From NCBI RefSeq assembly GCF_003003095.1, contig NZ_PVTT01000002.1, positions 496,001 through 560,000 of the forward strand: a stretch of 64,000 nucleotides of DNA. The letters are read 5' to 3'. Under the pieces are notes generated by a model. The model ran no database searches. It worked only from the letters and a program-made list of their open reading frames with translations, and was not told where the DNA came from. This DNA comes from Hasllibacter halocynthiae. GTDB lineage: Bacteria; Pseudomonadota; Alphaproteobacteria; Rhodobacterales; Rhodobacteraceae. Shown here piece by piece: positions 28,884-38,883 of the stretch. Made by a program: the position numbers and the translations under genes. Numbering within the stretch: position 1 is the stretch's first letter; each line of letters begins with the position of its first letter.

Positions 28884-28901
28884 TGATTGACTAGTCAATC
28901 A
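28884..28901. promoter_or_regulatory. BetI-type operator palindrome in choX-betI divergent promoter
   Basis: TGATTGACTAGTCAATCA is a perfect 18-bp palindrome centred in the 86-base gap between the choX and betI starts. The half-site TTGA resembles known BetI (TetR-family) operators. It is well placed to control both operons, with choline as the inducer expected for BetI. Confidence 0.78.
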
Positions 28902-28951
28902 TCCACCCGTAAGGGGTTTCGGCGATGGGTCCCACGTTGCCAGAGGAAGCG

Positions 28952-29506
28952 ATGCCGCGAAAGGGAATGGAATCCGAGCGTCGCGCCGCGCTCGTCGAGG
29001 CCGCCATCGGCGAGATCGCCCATGGGGGCGCGGGCGCGGTGACGGTCGCGAAGATCGCCCGCCGGGCCGGGGTGTCGGCCCCGCTGGCGCACCACTACTT
29101 CGGCTCGAAGGACGCGATCCTCCTGGCCGCGATGCGCCATATCCTGCGGGCTCTGGCGGCCGAGACGCGCGGCCGGCTGCGGAGGGCCGAGACGCCCCTG
29201 GCCCGGGTCCGGGCGGTCGTCGGCGCCTCCTTCGCCCCGGCGAGCTTCCGGGAGGAGAACGTGGCCGCATGGCTGGACTTCTACGTCGCCGCACGGACCG
29301 ATCCGGCGACCATGCGCCTCCTGCGGGTGTATCAGCGGCGCCTGCGCTCGAACCTCCTGCACGCGCTGCGGCCCCTGACGCCCCAGGCGCCGGAGGTCGC
29401 GGAAGGCGCGGCCGCGCTGATCGACGGCGTGTGGCTGCGCGCGGCGCTGGGCGAGACGGACGCGCCCGAGCGGACCGTCAACGAATGGATCGAGGCGCGG
29501 CTGTGA
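28952..29506 (+). CDS. betI: TetR-family repressor BetI
   Basis: ATG 28952 with GAGG upstream gives 184 aa; the earlier in-frame ATG at 28925 would add nine residues with no support. The helix-turn-helix spans about residues 27-50 (VTVAKIARRAGVSAPLAHHYFG), typical of BetI. The C-terminal ligand domain contains FREENVAAWLDFYVAARTDP, matching the family. It is the choline-sensing repressor of the bet genes and probably of choXWV. Its TGA overlaps the GTG start of betC. Confidence 0.92.
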   Translation: MPRKGMESERRAALVEAAIGEIAHGGAGAVTVAKIARRAGVSAPLAHHYFGSKDAILLAAMRHILRALAAETRGRLRRAETPLARVRAVVGASFAPASFREENVAAWLDFYVAARTDPATMRLLRVYQRRLRSNLLHALRPLTPQAPEVAEGAAALIDGVWLRAALGETDAPERTVNEWIEARL

Positions 29507-30999
29507 ACCTCCTGCTGATCATGGTCGACCAGCTGAACGGCACGTTCTTCCCGGACGGGCCGGCCGAGTGGCTCGATGCGCCGAACCTCAAGCGGCTGGC
29601 CGCACGCTCGACCCGGTTCCGCAACTGCTACACCGCCTCGCCGCTCTGCGCGCCGGGGCGGGCGTCGTTCATGTCGGGCCTGCCGCCCTCGCGCACCCGG
29701 GTCTACGACAACGCGGCCGAGTTCGCCTCCGACATCCCGACCTACGCCCACCACCTGCGCCGCGCCGGATGGCGGACCTCTCTGTCCGGCAAGATGCACT
29801 TCGTCGGGCCCGACCAGCTCCACGGGTTCGAGGAGCGGCTGACCACGGACATCTATCCGGCCGACTTCGGCTGGACGCCGGACTACCGCAGGCCCGGCGA
29901 GCGGATCGACTGGTGGTACCACAACATGGGCTCCGTGACCGGATCCGGCGTGGCCGAGATCACCAATCAGATGGAGTACGACGACGAGGTCGCGCACTTC
30001 GCGCGGATGTGGCTCTACGACGCCGCGCGGGGGCATGATCCCCGGCCCTGGTGCCTGACGGTGTCCTTCACCCACCCGCACGACCCCTACGTCGCCCGGC
30101 GGGAGTTCTGGGATCTCTACGAGGGGTGCGGGCACCTGCTGCCCGAGATCGGCCCCATGCCGTTCGAGGATCACGACCCCCATTCCCAGCGCATCCTCCG
30201 GGCCAACGACCACGGGAACTACGACGTCACGGAGGAGGACGTCATGCGCTCGCGCCGGGCCTATTTCGCCAACCTCTCCTATGTCGACGCGAAGGTGGGC
30301 GAGCTGCTGAAGGTGCTGGACGACACGCGCCAGGAGGCCGCGGTCGTCTTCCTGTCGGACCATGGCGACATGCTGGGCGAGCGGGGACTGTGGTACAAGA
30401 TGAGCTTCCTCGAGGGCTCGGCCCGCGTGCCCCTGATGATCGCCGCCCCCGGGATGGCGCCCGGCCGCGTGGACGACCCGGTGTCGAACATCGACCTCTG
30501 CGCGACCCTCTGCGACCTCGCGGGGGTGGACCTTTCGGAGATCGAGCCCTGGACCACGGGCGAGAGCCTCGTCCCCCTGGGTTCGGGCGGAACGCGCGAG
30601 ACGCCGGTGGCGATGGAGTACGCGGCCGAGGGCTCGTACGCGCCGCTCGTCGCCTTGCGGCAGGGGCGGTGGAAGTACACGCGCTGCGAGCTGGACCCCG
30701 AGCAGCTCTTCGACCTTCAGGCCGACCCGCACGAGCTGCGCGACCTCGCCGGGGATGCGCGGCACGCGGACGTCCTGGCGGGCTTCAGGTCCCAGGCGGA
30801 CGCTCGCTGGGACCTCGCCCGCTTCGACGCGGAGGTGCGCGAGAGCCAGGCGCGCCGGCTGATCGCCTACGAGGCGCTGCGTCAGGGCGGCCACTACCCC
30901 TGGGACTGGCAGCCCGTGCGCACCGCCTCCGAGCGGTACATGCGCAACCACATGGACCTGAACGTGCTGGAAGACGCCCAGCGCGCGCCGAAGGACTGA
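29503..30999 (+). CDS. betC: Choline-sulfatase
   Basis: 498 aa from GTG 29503, overlapping betI by four bases. The N-terminal metal-binding MVDQLNG is followed by the sulfatase motif CAPGR, whose Cys49 is converted to formylglycine; [20 protein letters not shown] and [17 protein letters not shown] are further choline-sulfatase features. It hydrolyses choline-O-sulfate to choline and sulfate in the cytoplasm, feeding betA and betB. A formylglycine-generating enzyme must be encoded elsewhere. Confidence 0.95.
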   Translation: MNLLLIMVDQLNGTFFPDGPAEWLDAPNLKRLAARSTRFRNCYTASPLCAPGRASFMSGLPPSRTRVYDNAAEFASDIPTYAHHLRRAGWRTSLSGKMHFVGPDQLHGFEERLTTDIYPADFGWTPDYRRPGERIDWWYHNMGSVTGSGVAEITNQMEYDDEVAHFARMWLYDAARGHDPRPWCLTVSFTHPHDPYVARREFWDLYEGCGHLLPEIGPMPFEDHDPHSQRILRANDHGNYDVTEEDVMRSRRAYFANLSYVDAKVGELLKVLDDTRQEAAVVFLSDHGDMLGERGLWYKMSFLEGSARVPLMIAAPGMAPGRVDDPVSNIDLCATLCDLAGVDLSEIEPWTTGESLVPLGSGGTRETPVAMEYAAEGSYAPLVALRQGRWKYTRCELDPEQLFDLQADPHELRDLAGDARHADVLAGFRSQADARWDLARFDAEVRESQARRLIAYEALRQGGHYPWDWQPVRTASERYMRNHMDLNVLEDAQRAPKD

Positions 31000-31003
31000 G
31001 CCG

Positions 31004-32452
31004 ATGCGTGCCCGACCCTCCGCCTCGCACTTCGTCGACGGCCGGCCCGTCGAGGACGACGCCGGCGATCCGATCGACGTGATCTATCCCGCTACGGGCG
31101 AGGTGGTCGCCCGCGTCCACGCCGCGACGGACGCGGTGATCGAGACGGCCCTCGCCTCCGCCGCGCGCGCGCAGCGCGAATGGGCGGAAACCGATCCGGC
31201 CGAGCGGGGGCGCGTCCTGCGCCGCGCCGCCGACATCATCCGCACGCGCAACCGGGCCCTCTCCGAGCTGGAGACGCTCGATACCGGCAAGCCGCTGTCC
31301 GAGACGCTCGTCGCCGACGCGTCCTCCGGCGCGGACGCGCTGGAGTACTTCGGGGGCCTCGCCGCCGACGTTACCGGCCAGACGATGCGCTTCGGGCAGG
31401 ACTGGGCCTACACGATCCGCCGCCCCCTGGGGGTCTGCGTCGGGATCGGCGCGTGGAACTACCCGACCCAGATCGCCTGCTGGAAGGCGGCGCCCGCCCT
31501 CGCCGCCGGCAACGCCATGGTCTTCAAGCCGAGCGAGGCGACCCCGCTCTGCGCCCTGAAGGTGGCGGAGATCCTGGTCGAGGCGGGGCTTCCCGCCGGG
31601 CTCTTCAACGTCGTGCAGGGCCGCGCGCCGCAGGGTTCGGCCCTGGTGGCGGACGCGCGGGTGGCGAAGGTCTCGTTGACGGGGTCGGTGCCCACGGGCC
31701 GCAAGGTGGCCGCCATCGCGGGAGAGAGGATCAAGTCCGTGACGATGGAGCTGGGCGGCAAGTCCCCCTTCATCGTGTTCCCCGACGCCGACCTCGATTC
31801 GGCCGTCTCGGGGGCGATCAACGCGAACTTCTACTCCTCCGGGCAGGTCTGCTCGAACGGGACGCGGGTCTTCGTGCACGAGGACGTCCTGGAGGAGTTC
31901 ACCCGCCGCCTGCGCGTGCGCACGGAGGGCGCGCGGATCGGCGATCCGATGGACGAGGCGACGGATTTCGGCCCCATGACGACGGAGGCGCAGCTTCGCG
32001 TGGTCGAGCGCCACCTCGCCACCGCGCGGGAGGAGGGCGCCACCGTCCTGGGGGGCGAGCGGCTGGACCGCCCGGGCTTCTGGATCACGCCCGCGATCCT
32101 GGCAGGCGTCAGAGACGAAATGACCGTAGCGCGCGAGGAGGTGTTCGGCCCCGTCCTGTCGATCCTCGCCTTCCGGGAGGAGGGGGAGGTCCTCGGCCGC
32201 GCCAACGCGACGCCGTTCGGCCTGTCCGCCGGGGTGTTCACCCGCGACCTCGCCCGCGCCCACCGCGTCGCGGCCGCGCTGGAGGCGGGGACCATCTGGA
32301 TCAACCAGTACAACCTGACCCCCGCCGGGATGCCGTTCGGCGGCTCGAAGGCGTCCGGCATCGGGCGCGAGAACGCGCGCGTCGCCCTGGACCAGTTCAC
32401 GGAGGTCCAGACGGTCTACGTCGGCATGTCCCCCGTCGAGGCGGCGTTCTGA
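31004..32452 (+). CDS. betB: Betaine aldehyde dehydrogenase
   Basis: 482 aa from ATG 31004, four bases after betC. It is an NAD-dependent aldehyde dehydrogenase with [20 protein letters not shown], catalytic Glu249 (MELGGKSP) and Cys283 ([10 protein letters not shown]). It oxidises betaine aldehyde to glycine betaine, a compatible solute and nutrient. Position between betC and betA fixes the role. Confidence 0.95.
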   Translation: MRARPSASHFVDGRPVEDDAGDPIDVIYPATGEVVARVHAATDAVIETALASAARAQREWAETDPAERGRVLRRAADIIRTRNRALSELETLDTGKPLSETLVADASSGADALEYFGGLAADVTGQTMRFGQDWAYTIRRPLGVCVGIGAWNYPTQIACWKAAPALAAGNAMVFKPSEATPLCALKVAEILVEAGLPAGLFNVVQGRAPQGSALVADARVAKVSLTGSVPTGRKVAAIAGERIKSVTMELGGKSPFIVFPDADLDSAVSGAINANFYSSGQVCSNGTRVFVHEDVLEEFTRRLRVRTEGARIGDPMDEATDFGPMTTEAQLRVVERHLATAREEGATVLGGERLDRPGFWITPAILAGVRDEMTVAREEVFGPVLSILAFREEGEVLGRANATPFGLSAGVFTRDLARAHRVAAALEAGTIWINQYNLTPAGMPFGGSKASGIGRENARVALDQFTEVQTVYVGMSPVEAAF

Positions 32453-32453
32453 G

Positions 32454-34094
32454 ATGGAGGCGGACTACGTCGTCGTCGGCGCGGGCAGCGCCGGATGCGC
32501 CATCGCCTACCGGCTGGCCGAGGCAGGACGCAGCGTGATCGTGATCGAGCATGGCGGCACCGACGCCGGCCCCCTGATCCAGATGCCGGGCGCCTTGTCC
32601 TTCCCGATGAACATGCCGCGCTACGACTGGGGCTACCGCACCGAGCCCGAGCCGAACCTCAACGGCCGCGTCCTCGCCACGCCGCGGGGCAAGGTCCTGG
32701 GCGGGTCCTCCAGCATCAACGGCATGGTCTATGTCCGCGGCCACGCGAGGGACTTCGACCATTGGGCCGAGGCGGGCGCGCGCGGCTGGGCCTTCGCGGA
32801 CGTGCTGCCCTACTTCAAGCGGATGGAGCATTCGCATGGCGGCACCGATCCCGCCTGGCGGGGCAAGGACGGACCCCTGCACGTCACGCGGGGCACCCGG
32901 CTGAACCCCCTCTACCACGCCTTCGTCGAGGCGGGGCGGCAGGCCGGCTACGAGGTGACGGAGGACTACAACGGCCGGCAGCAGGAGGGGTTCGGCCCCT
33001 TCGAGCAGACGGTCTGGAAGGGCCGCCGCTGGTCGGCGGCGAACGCCTACCTCCGGCCCGCGATGCGGACAGGCAAGGTCGCGGTGAAGCGCGGCCTCGC
33101 CGCCCGCGTCGTGATCGAGGACGGGCGCGCGACGGGCGTTGCGCTGAAGGACGGCACGGTGATCCGGGCGAGGGCGGAGGTGATCGTCTCGGCCAGCGCG
33201 ATCAACTCGCCCAAGCTGCTGATGCAGTCCGGGATCGGGCCCGCCGCGCACCTCGCCGAGCACGGGATCGAGACGGTCCGCGACCGCCCCGGCGTCGGCG
33301 CGAACCTCCAGGACCATCTGGAGATCTACGTCCAGATGGCGGCCTCGCAGCCGATCACGCTCTTCCGATACTGGTCGCTTCTTGGGAAGGCCTGGGTCGG
33401 CGCGAGCTGGCTCCTCGCGCGCCGGGGCCCGGGGGCGAGCAACAACTTCGAGAGCTGCGGCTTCGTCCGCTCGGCCCCGGGGGTCGAGTACCCGGACATC
33501 CAATTCCATTTCCTGCCCCTCGCGGTGCGCTACGACGGGCGGGCCGCGGCCGAGGGGCACGGCTTCCAGGCCCATGTGGGGCCCATGCGCTCGAAGTCGC
33601 GGGGGACCGTCACCCTGCGCTCGGGCGATCCTTCGGACGCCCCCGTGATCCGGTTCAACTACATGAGCCACGAGGACGACTTCCCCGCGTTCCGCCGGGC
33701 CATCCGCCTGACGCGCGAGGTCTTCGCCCAGGACGCCTTCGCCCCCTTCCGCCGCCACGAGATCCAGCCCGGCGAGGCCGCCCGAACCGACGAGGAGCTG
33801 GACGCCGTCATCCGCGAGCACGCCGAGAGCGCCTATCACCCGACGGGCACCTGCCGGATGGGCGCGGCGGACGATCCGGGCGCGGTGGTCGACCCCGAAT
33901 GCCGGGTGATCGGCGTGGACGCGCTGCGCGTGGCCGACAGCTCGATCTTCCCGCGCATCACCAACGGCAACCTGAACGGCCCCTCGATCATGGTGGGCGA
34001 GAAGGCGGCCGACCACGTCCTCGGCCGCCGGCCCCTCGCGCCCGCCAACCTCGAGCCGTGGACCCACCCCGCATGGCGGGTCGCGCAGCGATAG
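32454..34094 (+). CDS. betA: Choline dehydrogenase
   Basis: 546 aa from ATG 32454, one base after betB. It is a GMC-family FAD enzyme: [20 protein letters not shown] at the start, the [20 protein letters not shown] signature (about residues 80-99), and the C-terminal [10 protein letters not shown] and [17 protein letters not shown]. It is membrane-associated and oxidises choline to betaine aldehyde. It completes the choline-sulfate to betaine route. Confidence 0.95.
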   Translation: MEADYVVVGAGSAGCAIAYRLAEAGRSVIVIEHGGTDAGPLIQMPGALSFPMNMPRYDWGYRTEPEPNLNGRVLATPRGKVLGGSSSINGMVYVRGHARDFDHWAEAGARGWAFADVLPYFKRMEHSHGGTDPAWRGKDGPLHVTRGTRLNPLYHAFVEAGRQAGYEVTEDYNGRQQEGFGPFEQTVWKGRRWSAANAYLRPAMRTGKVAVKRGLAARVVIEDGRATGVALKDGTVIRARAEVIVSASAINSPKLLMQSGIGPAAHLAEHGIETVRDRPGVGANLQDHLEIYVQMAASQPITLFRYWSLLGKAWVGASWLLARRGPGASNNFESCGFVRSAPGVEYPDIQFHFLPLAVRYDGRAAAEGHGFQAHVGPMRSKSRGTVTLRSGDPSDAPVIRFNYMSHEDDFPAFRRAIRLTREVFAQDAFAPFRRHEIQPGEAARTDEELDAVIREHAESAYHPTGTCRMGAADDPGAVVDPECRVIGVDALRVADSSIFPRITNGNLNGPSIMVGEKAADHVLGRRPLAPANLEPWTHPAWRVAQR

Positions 34095-34109
34095 GGCAGG
34101 CCGAGCCCG

Positions 34110-35171
34110 ATGCATGACGCCGTCCTTCGCCATTGCCGCGCCATCGTCGGCGGGGGCCTCGCCATGGCGGCGGGCGCCGCGTGGATCGCGCCGGACGGGA
34201 CGGAGGGCGCGATCCTCTGGGGCCGGGTGCATCCCGAGGACGCGACCGGCCCGATCGACCCGGGCCTCCGACTGAGGGCGGCCTCGATCACCAAGGGCGC
34301 GCTGGGGCGGCTGGTGGCGGTGCTCGGCCTCAACCTCGGCGCGCCGCACGTGCTGCCGCACGGGCCGCCTGTCACGCTGGGGGGCCTTCTGTCGCACACG
34401 GACGGAATCCGTGACTTCGCCGGCTATCTGCCGGGCCCGTCCGAGACGCCCCGCACCCTCGCCCCGAGGGCGCGGGAGGCACCGGGGCCGTTCTTCTACT
34501 CGAACCTCTCCGCGCTCGTGGCCGCGCAGATCGTCGAGGAGGAGGCGGGCGAGCGTATCGACACGCTCCTCGCGCGCCACGTCCTGCGGCCGGCGGGGAT
34601 CGATGGCGGGCTGAACTGGGCGGGGGTCCGGGACCGGACGCGGCGGCTGCCCCTCCATCAGCGGCGGGGGGACCGCCTCGTGCCGTCGGTGGACGGCGCG
34701 CAATGGCCCTGGGACGCGCCCGCCCTGGCCGGGGGCGCGGCGATCGACCTCGGCGCCTGCCTGCCGGGCCGGGACACGGCCCTCCTGTCGCCCCATGCGG
34801 GGCTGCGCGCCTCCCTGCCGGAGCTGGCGCGCCTCGCGCGCCTCTTCGGCGCCGACGACGCGGCCGGACGCCTGCAGCGCAAGGTCCGCTGGCGCCACGA
34901 CGGCACGAACGGAGAGGCCGCCGGGGGCCTCTTTCCGGCGCAGGCGCTGTCGCTGACGCCGCACGACGCGCTGCCGGGGCGGCCGGTCGGCCATGCCGGT
35001 CACGCGCTCGGCTTCTCGGGCGGGGCGTGGCACGGGCGGGCGACGGGCCTCTCCTTCGCCTATGGGCTGACGGGGGTGGCGGACGCGACCGAGGGACTGA
35101 GGACGGAGGTGTTCCTGCCCGAGGAGGAACTGGGGTTCCTTCGCCTGTTCGCCGAGGCGGGGCCGCCCTAG
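34110..35171 (+). CDS. Serine hydrolase of the beta-lactamase/penicillin-binding family
   Basis: 353 aa from ATG 34110, 15 bases after betA, so probably co-transcribed. The active-site SxxK appears as ASITKGAL (Ser near residue 55), the second motif as YSN (FFYSNLSAL), and HAGHALGF could serve as the third. There is no obvious signal peptide, so it may be cytoplasmic. The class includes beta-lactamases, esterases and peptidases; the substrate is unknown, and resistance should not be assumed. Its place behind betA is unusual and may hint at a choline-ester or related substrate, which is speculation. Confidence 0.78.
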   Translation: MHDAVLRHCRAIVGGGLAMAAGAAWIAPDGTEGAILWGRVHPEDATGPIDPGLRLRAASITKGALGRLVAVLGLNLGAPHVLPHGPPVTLGGLLSHTDGIRDFAGYLPGPSETPRTLAPRAREAPGPFFYSNLSALVAAQIVEEEAGERIDTLLARHVLRPAGIDGGLNWAGVRDRTRRLPLHQRRGDRLVPSVDGAQWPWDAPALAGGAAIDLGACLPGRDTALLSPHAGLRASLPELARLARLFGADDAAGRLQRKVRWRHDGTNGEAAGGLFPAQALSLTPHDALPGRPVGHAGHALGFSGGAWHGRATGLSFAYGLTGVADATEGLRTEVFLPEEELGFLRLFAEAGPP

Positions 35172-35298
35172 GCGGCATATCGCCCCGAACCCGACGTAAG
35201 GTGCCGAGCCGCCTTGCGGCGTCGGCGGACCCTCGCGCAGGATCGGGGCCAGAGGCCGCGAAAAGCGGCCCGCACCGACCCCAATACGGGAGATCCCC

Positions 35299-36915
35299 AT
35301 GATCCGCACAGCCACCGGCACGCTCGCCGCGCTGCTTCTGTCGACGGCCGCCTTCGCTCAGGACGCCACCAACCCCGAGACCGGCGAGCCGCTGGCCGAG
35401 GACCAGTCCTTCACCTACCGGATGCTGGACGACTGGAAGTCGATCGACCCGCAGCTGGTCGAGGAGACCGCCGGGAACCATGCGGTCCGCCAGCTCTTCG
35501 AGGGGCTCTACAACTCGGCCCCCGACGGCACGATCGAGCCGGGCGTCGCCCTTTCCCACGAAGTCTCGGACGACGGCCTGACCTACACGTTCACGCTGCG
35601 CGACGACGCCAGGTGGTCCGACGGCGAGCCGGTGACCGCGCAGGACTTCGTCTACGGCATCCAGCGCGCCGTCGACCCGGAGCTGGCCTCGAACTACTCG
35701 TGGTATATCGAGCTCGCGACCGTGGAGGGCGCGACCGAGGCCATCGCGGGCGAGATCGACCCCTCCGAGATCGGCGTGCGCGCCATCGACGACACCACCC
35801 TCGAGATCACCCTCGAGGAGGCGCTGCCCTACTTCCCGCAGATGGTCACCTACTCGACCTTCTTCCCGGCTAGGCAGGACGTCATCGAGGAGCACGGCGC
35901 CGACTGGGTGCGGCCCGGCAACATCGTCGGGAACGGCGCCTACGTCCTGACCGACTACCGCGTCGGCGAGCGCTGGAGCGCCGAGAAGTCGGACACCTAT
36001 TGGAACGCCGACGACGTCATCATCGACGAGGTCACCGGCCTCATCATCAACGACCCGAACCAGGCGCTGACCCGCTACTTCGACGGCGAGGTCGACATGA
36101 CCGAGCCCCTGCCCGCCGGCCAGTTCCCCGAGCTGAAGGAGGAGTATCCCGATCAGGCCCACTCGATCCCGCGCCTGTGCTCCTACTACTACGCGTTCAA
36201 CCAGTCCGAATCCGGCCCCGAGGCGCTGAAGGACCCGAACGTCCGCCGGGCGCTGTCGCTCGCGGTGGACCGCAGCGTGATCACCGACCAGATCCTGCAG
36301 GGCGGGCAGACGCCGGCCTACACCTTCGCGCACCAGGACACGGCGAACTTCGAGATGCCGGTCCTTCCCGACGCCCAGATGACCCAGGCCGAGCGCGACG
36401 CCGAGGCCCAGCGCCTCTGGGAGGAGGCCGGGAGCCCCGACCTGACGCTCGACCTCATCTACAACACCTCCGACCAGCACGAGCAGATCGCGACGATCGT
36501 CTCGCAGATGTGGAAGCAGAAGCTCGGCGTCGACACCGATCTTTCGAACTACGAATGGTCGACCTATCTCGACGTGCGCGGGGGGCAGAACTTCGACATC
36601 TCCCGCTCGGCTTGGTGCGCCGACTACAACGAGGCGTCGAGCTTCCTCGACCTGATGACCTCCAACAACGAGAACAACGACGGCAAGTACGCGAACCCCC
36701 GCGTGGACGAGCTGATCGACGCCTCGCGCACGGCCGAGAACCCGCAGGAGATCTACACCGAGGTCGAGGAGATCCTGAACGAGGACACGGCGATCATCCC
36801 GATCTACCACTACTCGCTCGCCTTCATGCTCGACGAGGACGTGAAGGGCTGGCCGTTCGAGAACGCCGAGAACAACTGGTACGCCCGCGACCTCTACCGC
36901 GTCGCCGGCGAATGA
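35299..36915 (+). CDS. Oligopeptide ABC transporter substrate-binding protein (OppA/MppA type)
   Basis: 538 aa from ATG 35299. A signal peptide (MIRTATGTLAALLLSTAAFAQ) is followed by a short QDATNPETGEPLAEDQSF linker and the SBP_5 fold: SIDPQLVEETAGNHAVRQLFEGLY, TLRDDARWSDGEPVTAQDFVYGIQRAVDPE and DPNVRRALSLAVDRSVI. The WSDGEPVTAQDFVYG region is typical of OppA. It binds peptides in the periplasm and heads a five-gene operon with its own hairpin before the permeases. The 127-base upstream gap holds small hairpins (around 35205-35225 and 35252-35268) and presumably the promoter. Confidence 0.92.
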   Translation: MIRTATGTLAALLLSTAAFAQDATNPETGEPLAEDQSFTYRMLDDWKSIDPQLVEETAGNHAVRQLFEGLYNSAPDGTIEPGVALSHEVSDDGLTYTFTLRDDARWSDGEPVTAQDFVYGIQRAVDPELASNYSWYIELATVEGATEAIAGEIDPSEIGVRAIDDTTLEITLEEALPYFPQMVTYSTFFPARQDVIEEHGADWVRPGNIVGNGAYVLTDYRVGERWSAEKSDTYWNADDVIIDEVTGLIINDPNQALTRYFDGEVDMTEPLPAGQFPELKEEYPDQAHSIPRLCSYYYAFNQSESGPEALKDPNVRRALSLAVDRSVITDQILQGGQTPAYTFAHQDTANFEMPVLPDAQMTQAERDAEAQRLWEEAGSPDLTLDLIYNTSDQHEQIATIVSQMWKQKLGVDTDLSNYEWSTYLDVRGGQNFDISRSAWCADYNEASSFLDLMTSNNENNDGKYANPRVDELIDASRTAENPQEIYTEVEEILNEDTAIIPIYHYSLAFMLDEDVKGWPFENAENNWYARDLYRVAGE

Positions 36916-36925
36916 CCTGAAAGCC

Positions 36926-36954
36926 CGGGGGCCGTCCATGCGGGACGGCCCCCG
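36926..36954 (+). terminator. Hairpin between oppA-like and oppB-like genes
   Basis: Perfect 12-bp stem (36926-36937 with 36943-36954) and 5-base loop in a 57-base gap within the operon. There is no T run; likely an mRNA-stabilising or attenuating element favouring the binding protein. Confidence 0.6.
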
Positions 36955-36972
36955 GCCCGCTGCGGAAGCCCT

Positions 36973-37896
36973 ATGCTCGTCTACTCAATCAAGCGCATCC
37001 TCGTAGCGATCCCGGTGCTGCTGATCTTGGTGATCGTCAGTTACCTCGTGATGGTGCTCGCCCCTGGCGGGCCCACCTCCTCCGAGCGGACGCTGCCCGC
37101 CGCCGTCATCGCCAACATCGAGGCGCGCTACGGCCTCGACCAGCCGCTGTGGAAGCAGATCTACGACTACGTCGAGAACGTCGTGCTGCGCTTCGACTTC
37201 GGCCCCTCCTTCCTGCGCCGCGACCTTTCCGTGAACGACATGATCGCGCAGGGTTTCCCCGTGACGCTGACCTACGGCGCGCTGTCCTTCGTCCTCGCGG
37301 TCGCGGTGGGCGTGCCGCTCGGCGTCGTGGCGGCGGTGCGCCAGAACACCTGGCTCGACTATCTCGCGGTCGGCTTCTCCGTGGGCGCGCAGGTGCTGCC
37401 GAACTTCGTGATGGCGCCGATCCTCGTCGTGATCTTCACCGTCTGGCTGGGCTGGCTGCCGGCGGGCGGATGGAACGGCGGCGCGCCCGAGAACCTCGTG
37501 CTGCCGGTGATCGCGCTGGGCACGTCCTTCATGGCCTCGATCGCGCGCCTGACGCGCTCGTCCATGCTCGAGACGATGAACTCGGGCTTCATCCGGACCG
37601 CGCGCGCCAAGGGCATGCCCATGCGCAAGGTCGTCCTGCGCCACGCGCTGAAGCCGGCGATGCTGCCCGTCATCTCCTATCTGGGGCCGACCTTCGTGGG
37701 CATGATCACCGGGTCGGTGGTGATCGACTACTTCTTCTCGACCGGCGGGATCGGGGGCTTTCTCGTGAACGCAGCCCTGAACCGGGACTATTCGACGATG
37801 ATGGGCATCACGATCCTGATCGGCGCGCTGACGATCCTGTTCAACCTCCTGGTGGATCTTACCTACGCCTGGATCGATCCGAGAATCCGCTACTGA
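36973..37896 (+). CDS. oppB: Oligopeptide ABC transporter permease OppB
   Basis: 307 aa from ATG 36973. The first helix (about 9-30) is followed by VMVLAPGGPTSSERTLPAAVIANIEARYGLDQPLWKQ, typical of OppB, and the coupling loop SGFIRTARAKGMPMRKV. Six helices are predicted. The TGA overlaps the ATG of oppC by one base. Confidence 0.9.
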   Translation: MLVYSIKRILVAIPVLLILVIVSYLVMVLAPGGPTSSERTLPAAVIANIEARYGLDQPLWKQIYDYVENVVLRFDFGPSFLRRDLSVNDMIAQGFPVTLTYGALSFVLAVAVGVPLGVVAAVRQNTWLDYLAVGFSVGAQVLPNFVMAPILVVIFTVWLGWLPAGGWNGGAPENLVLPVIALGTSFMASIARLTRSSMLETMNSGFIRTARAKGMPMRKVVLRHALKPAMLPVISYLGPTFVGMITGSVVIDYFFSTGGIGGFLVNAALNRDYSTMMGITILIGALTILFNLLVDLTYAWIDPRIRY

Positions 37897-38882
37897 TGCG
37901 CGCACCCAAGATGCATCCGGCCGCCGCGGCCGAGCCCTTCGTCGAGGCGGCCGAGACGGGCGTGCTCGTCGCCGACGAGGAAGGTGGCGGACGGTCCCTC
38001 TGGCAGGACGCCCGGCGCCGCTTCTTCCAGAACAAGGTCGCTGTGGCCTCTCTGGTCTGGCTCGCCATCGTGGCGGCCATGGCCCTGATCGGCCCGCTCG
38101 TGGCGCCCTGGGACTACGAGAGCGTGGACTGGTCCGTCCTCGGCAACATCCGCGAGGCGGGACGCCCTTCGATCGAGAGCGGGCACTGGTTCGGCACGGA
38201 CGAGCTCGGGCGCGACCTCTTCGCACGGACCATGCAGGGCACGCAGATCAGCTTGATGGTCGGCATCGTCGGCGCGCTGGCGGCCGTCGTCATCGGCACG
38301 CTCTACGGCGCGATCTCGGGCTATGCGGGGGGCCGGGTGGACGGGTTCATGATGCGCCTCGTCGACATCCTCGTCTCGATCCCGTACATGTTCGTGCTCA
38401 TCCTGCTGCTGGTCGTCGTGCAGGCTAGCGCGTTCCTCCAGTCCATTCCGGGCATCCAGTTCATCGCCCTCTTCGTGGGGATCGGCGCGATCTCGTGGTT
38501 CGACATGGCCCGCATCGCGCGCGGCCAGACCCTGTCGCTGAAGAACCGCGAGTTCGTCGAGGCGGCCATCGCCACGGGGGTGCGCCCCTTCCGCATCGTC
38601 ACGCGCCACATCGTGCCGAACCTGATGGGGATCGTCGTGGTCTATGCCACGCTCCTCGTGCCGAACATGATCATCTTCGAATCCTTCGTCTCCTTCCTCG
38701 GCCTCGGCGTGCAGGAGCCGGCGACCTCGTGGGGGGCGCTGCTGAACGACGGCGCCGAGACGCTGACCCGCGGGACGCTCTGGCAGATCGGGTTCCCGCT
38801 CTTCTTCTTCGTCACGACCCTCTTCGCCTTCTTCTTCATCGGCGACGGGCTGCGCGACGCGCTCGATCCGAAGGACCGCTGA
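37896..38882 (+). CDS. oppC: Oligopeptide ABC transporter permease OppC
   Basis: 328 aa from ATG 37896 (TGATG overlap). A long N-terminal cytoplasmic segment of about 50 residues (DARRRFFQNKVAVASLV at its end) is followed by six helices, the GTDELGRDLFARTMQGTQISL motif and the coupling loop NREFVEAAIATGVRPF. It forms the channel with OppB. Confidence 0.9.
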   Translation: MRAPKMHPAAAAEPFVEAAETGVLVADEEGGGRSLWQDARRRFFQNKVAVASLVWLAIVAAMALIGPLVAPWDYESVDWSVLGNIREAGRPSIESGHWFGTDELGRDLFARTMQGTQISLMVGIVGALAAVVIGTLYGAISGYAGGRVDGFMMRLVDILVSIPYMFVLILLLVVVQASAFLQSIPGIQFIALFVGIGAISWFDMARIARGQTLSLKNREFVEAAIATGVRPFRIVTRHIVPNLMGIVVVYATLLVPNMIIFESFVSFLGLGVQEPATSWGALLNDGAETLTRGTLWQIGFPLFFFVTTLFAFFFIGDGLRDALDPKDR

Positions 38883-38883
38883 G

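Noticed and set aside
34110-35171. Beta-lactam resistance gene
   Set aside because: It has SxxK and YSN motifs but no signal peptide and sits behind betA; many hydrolases of this fold have no lactamase activity.
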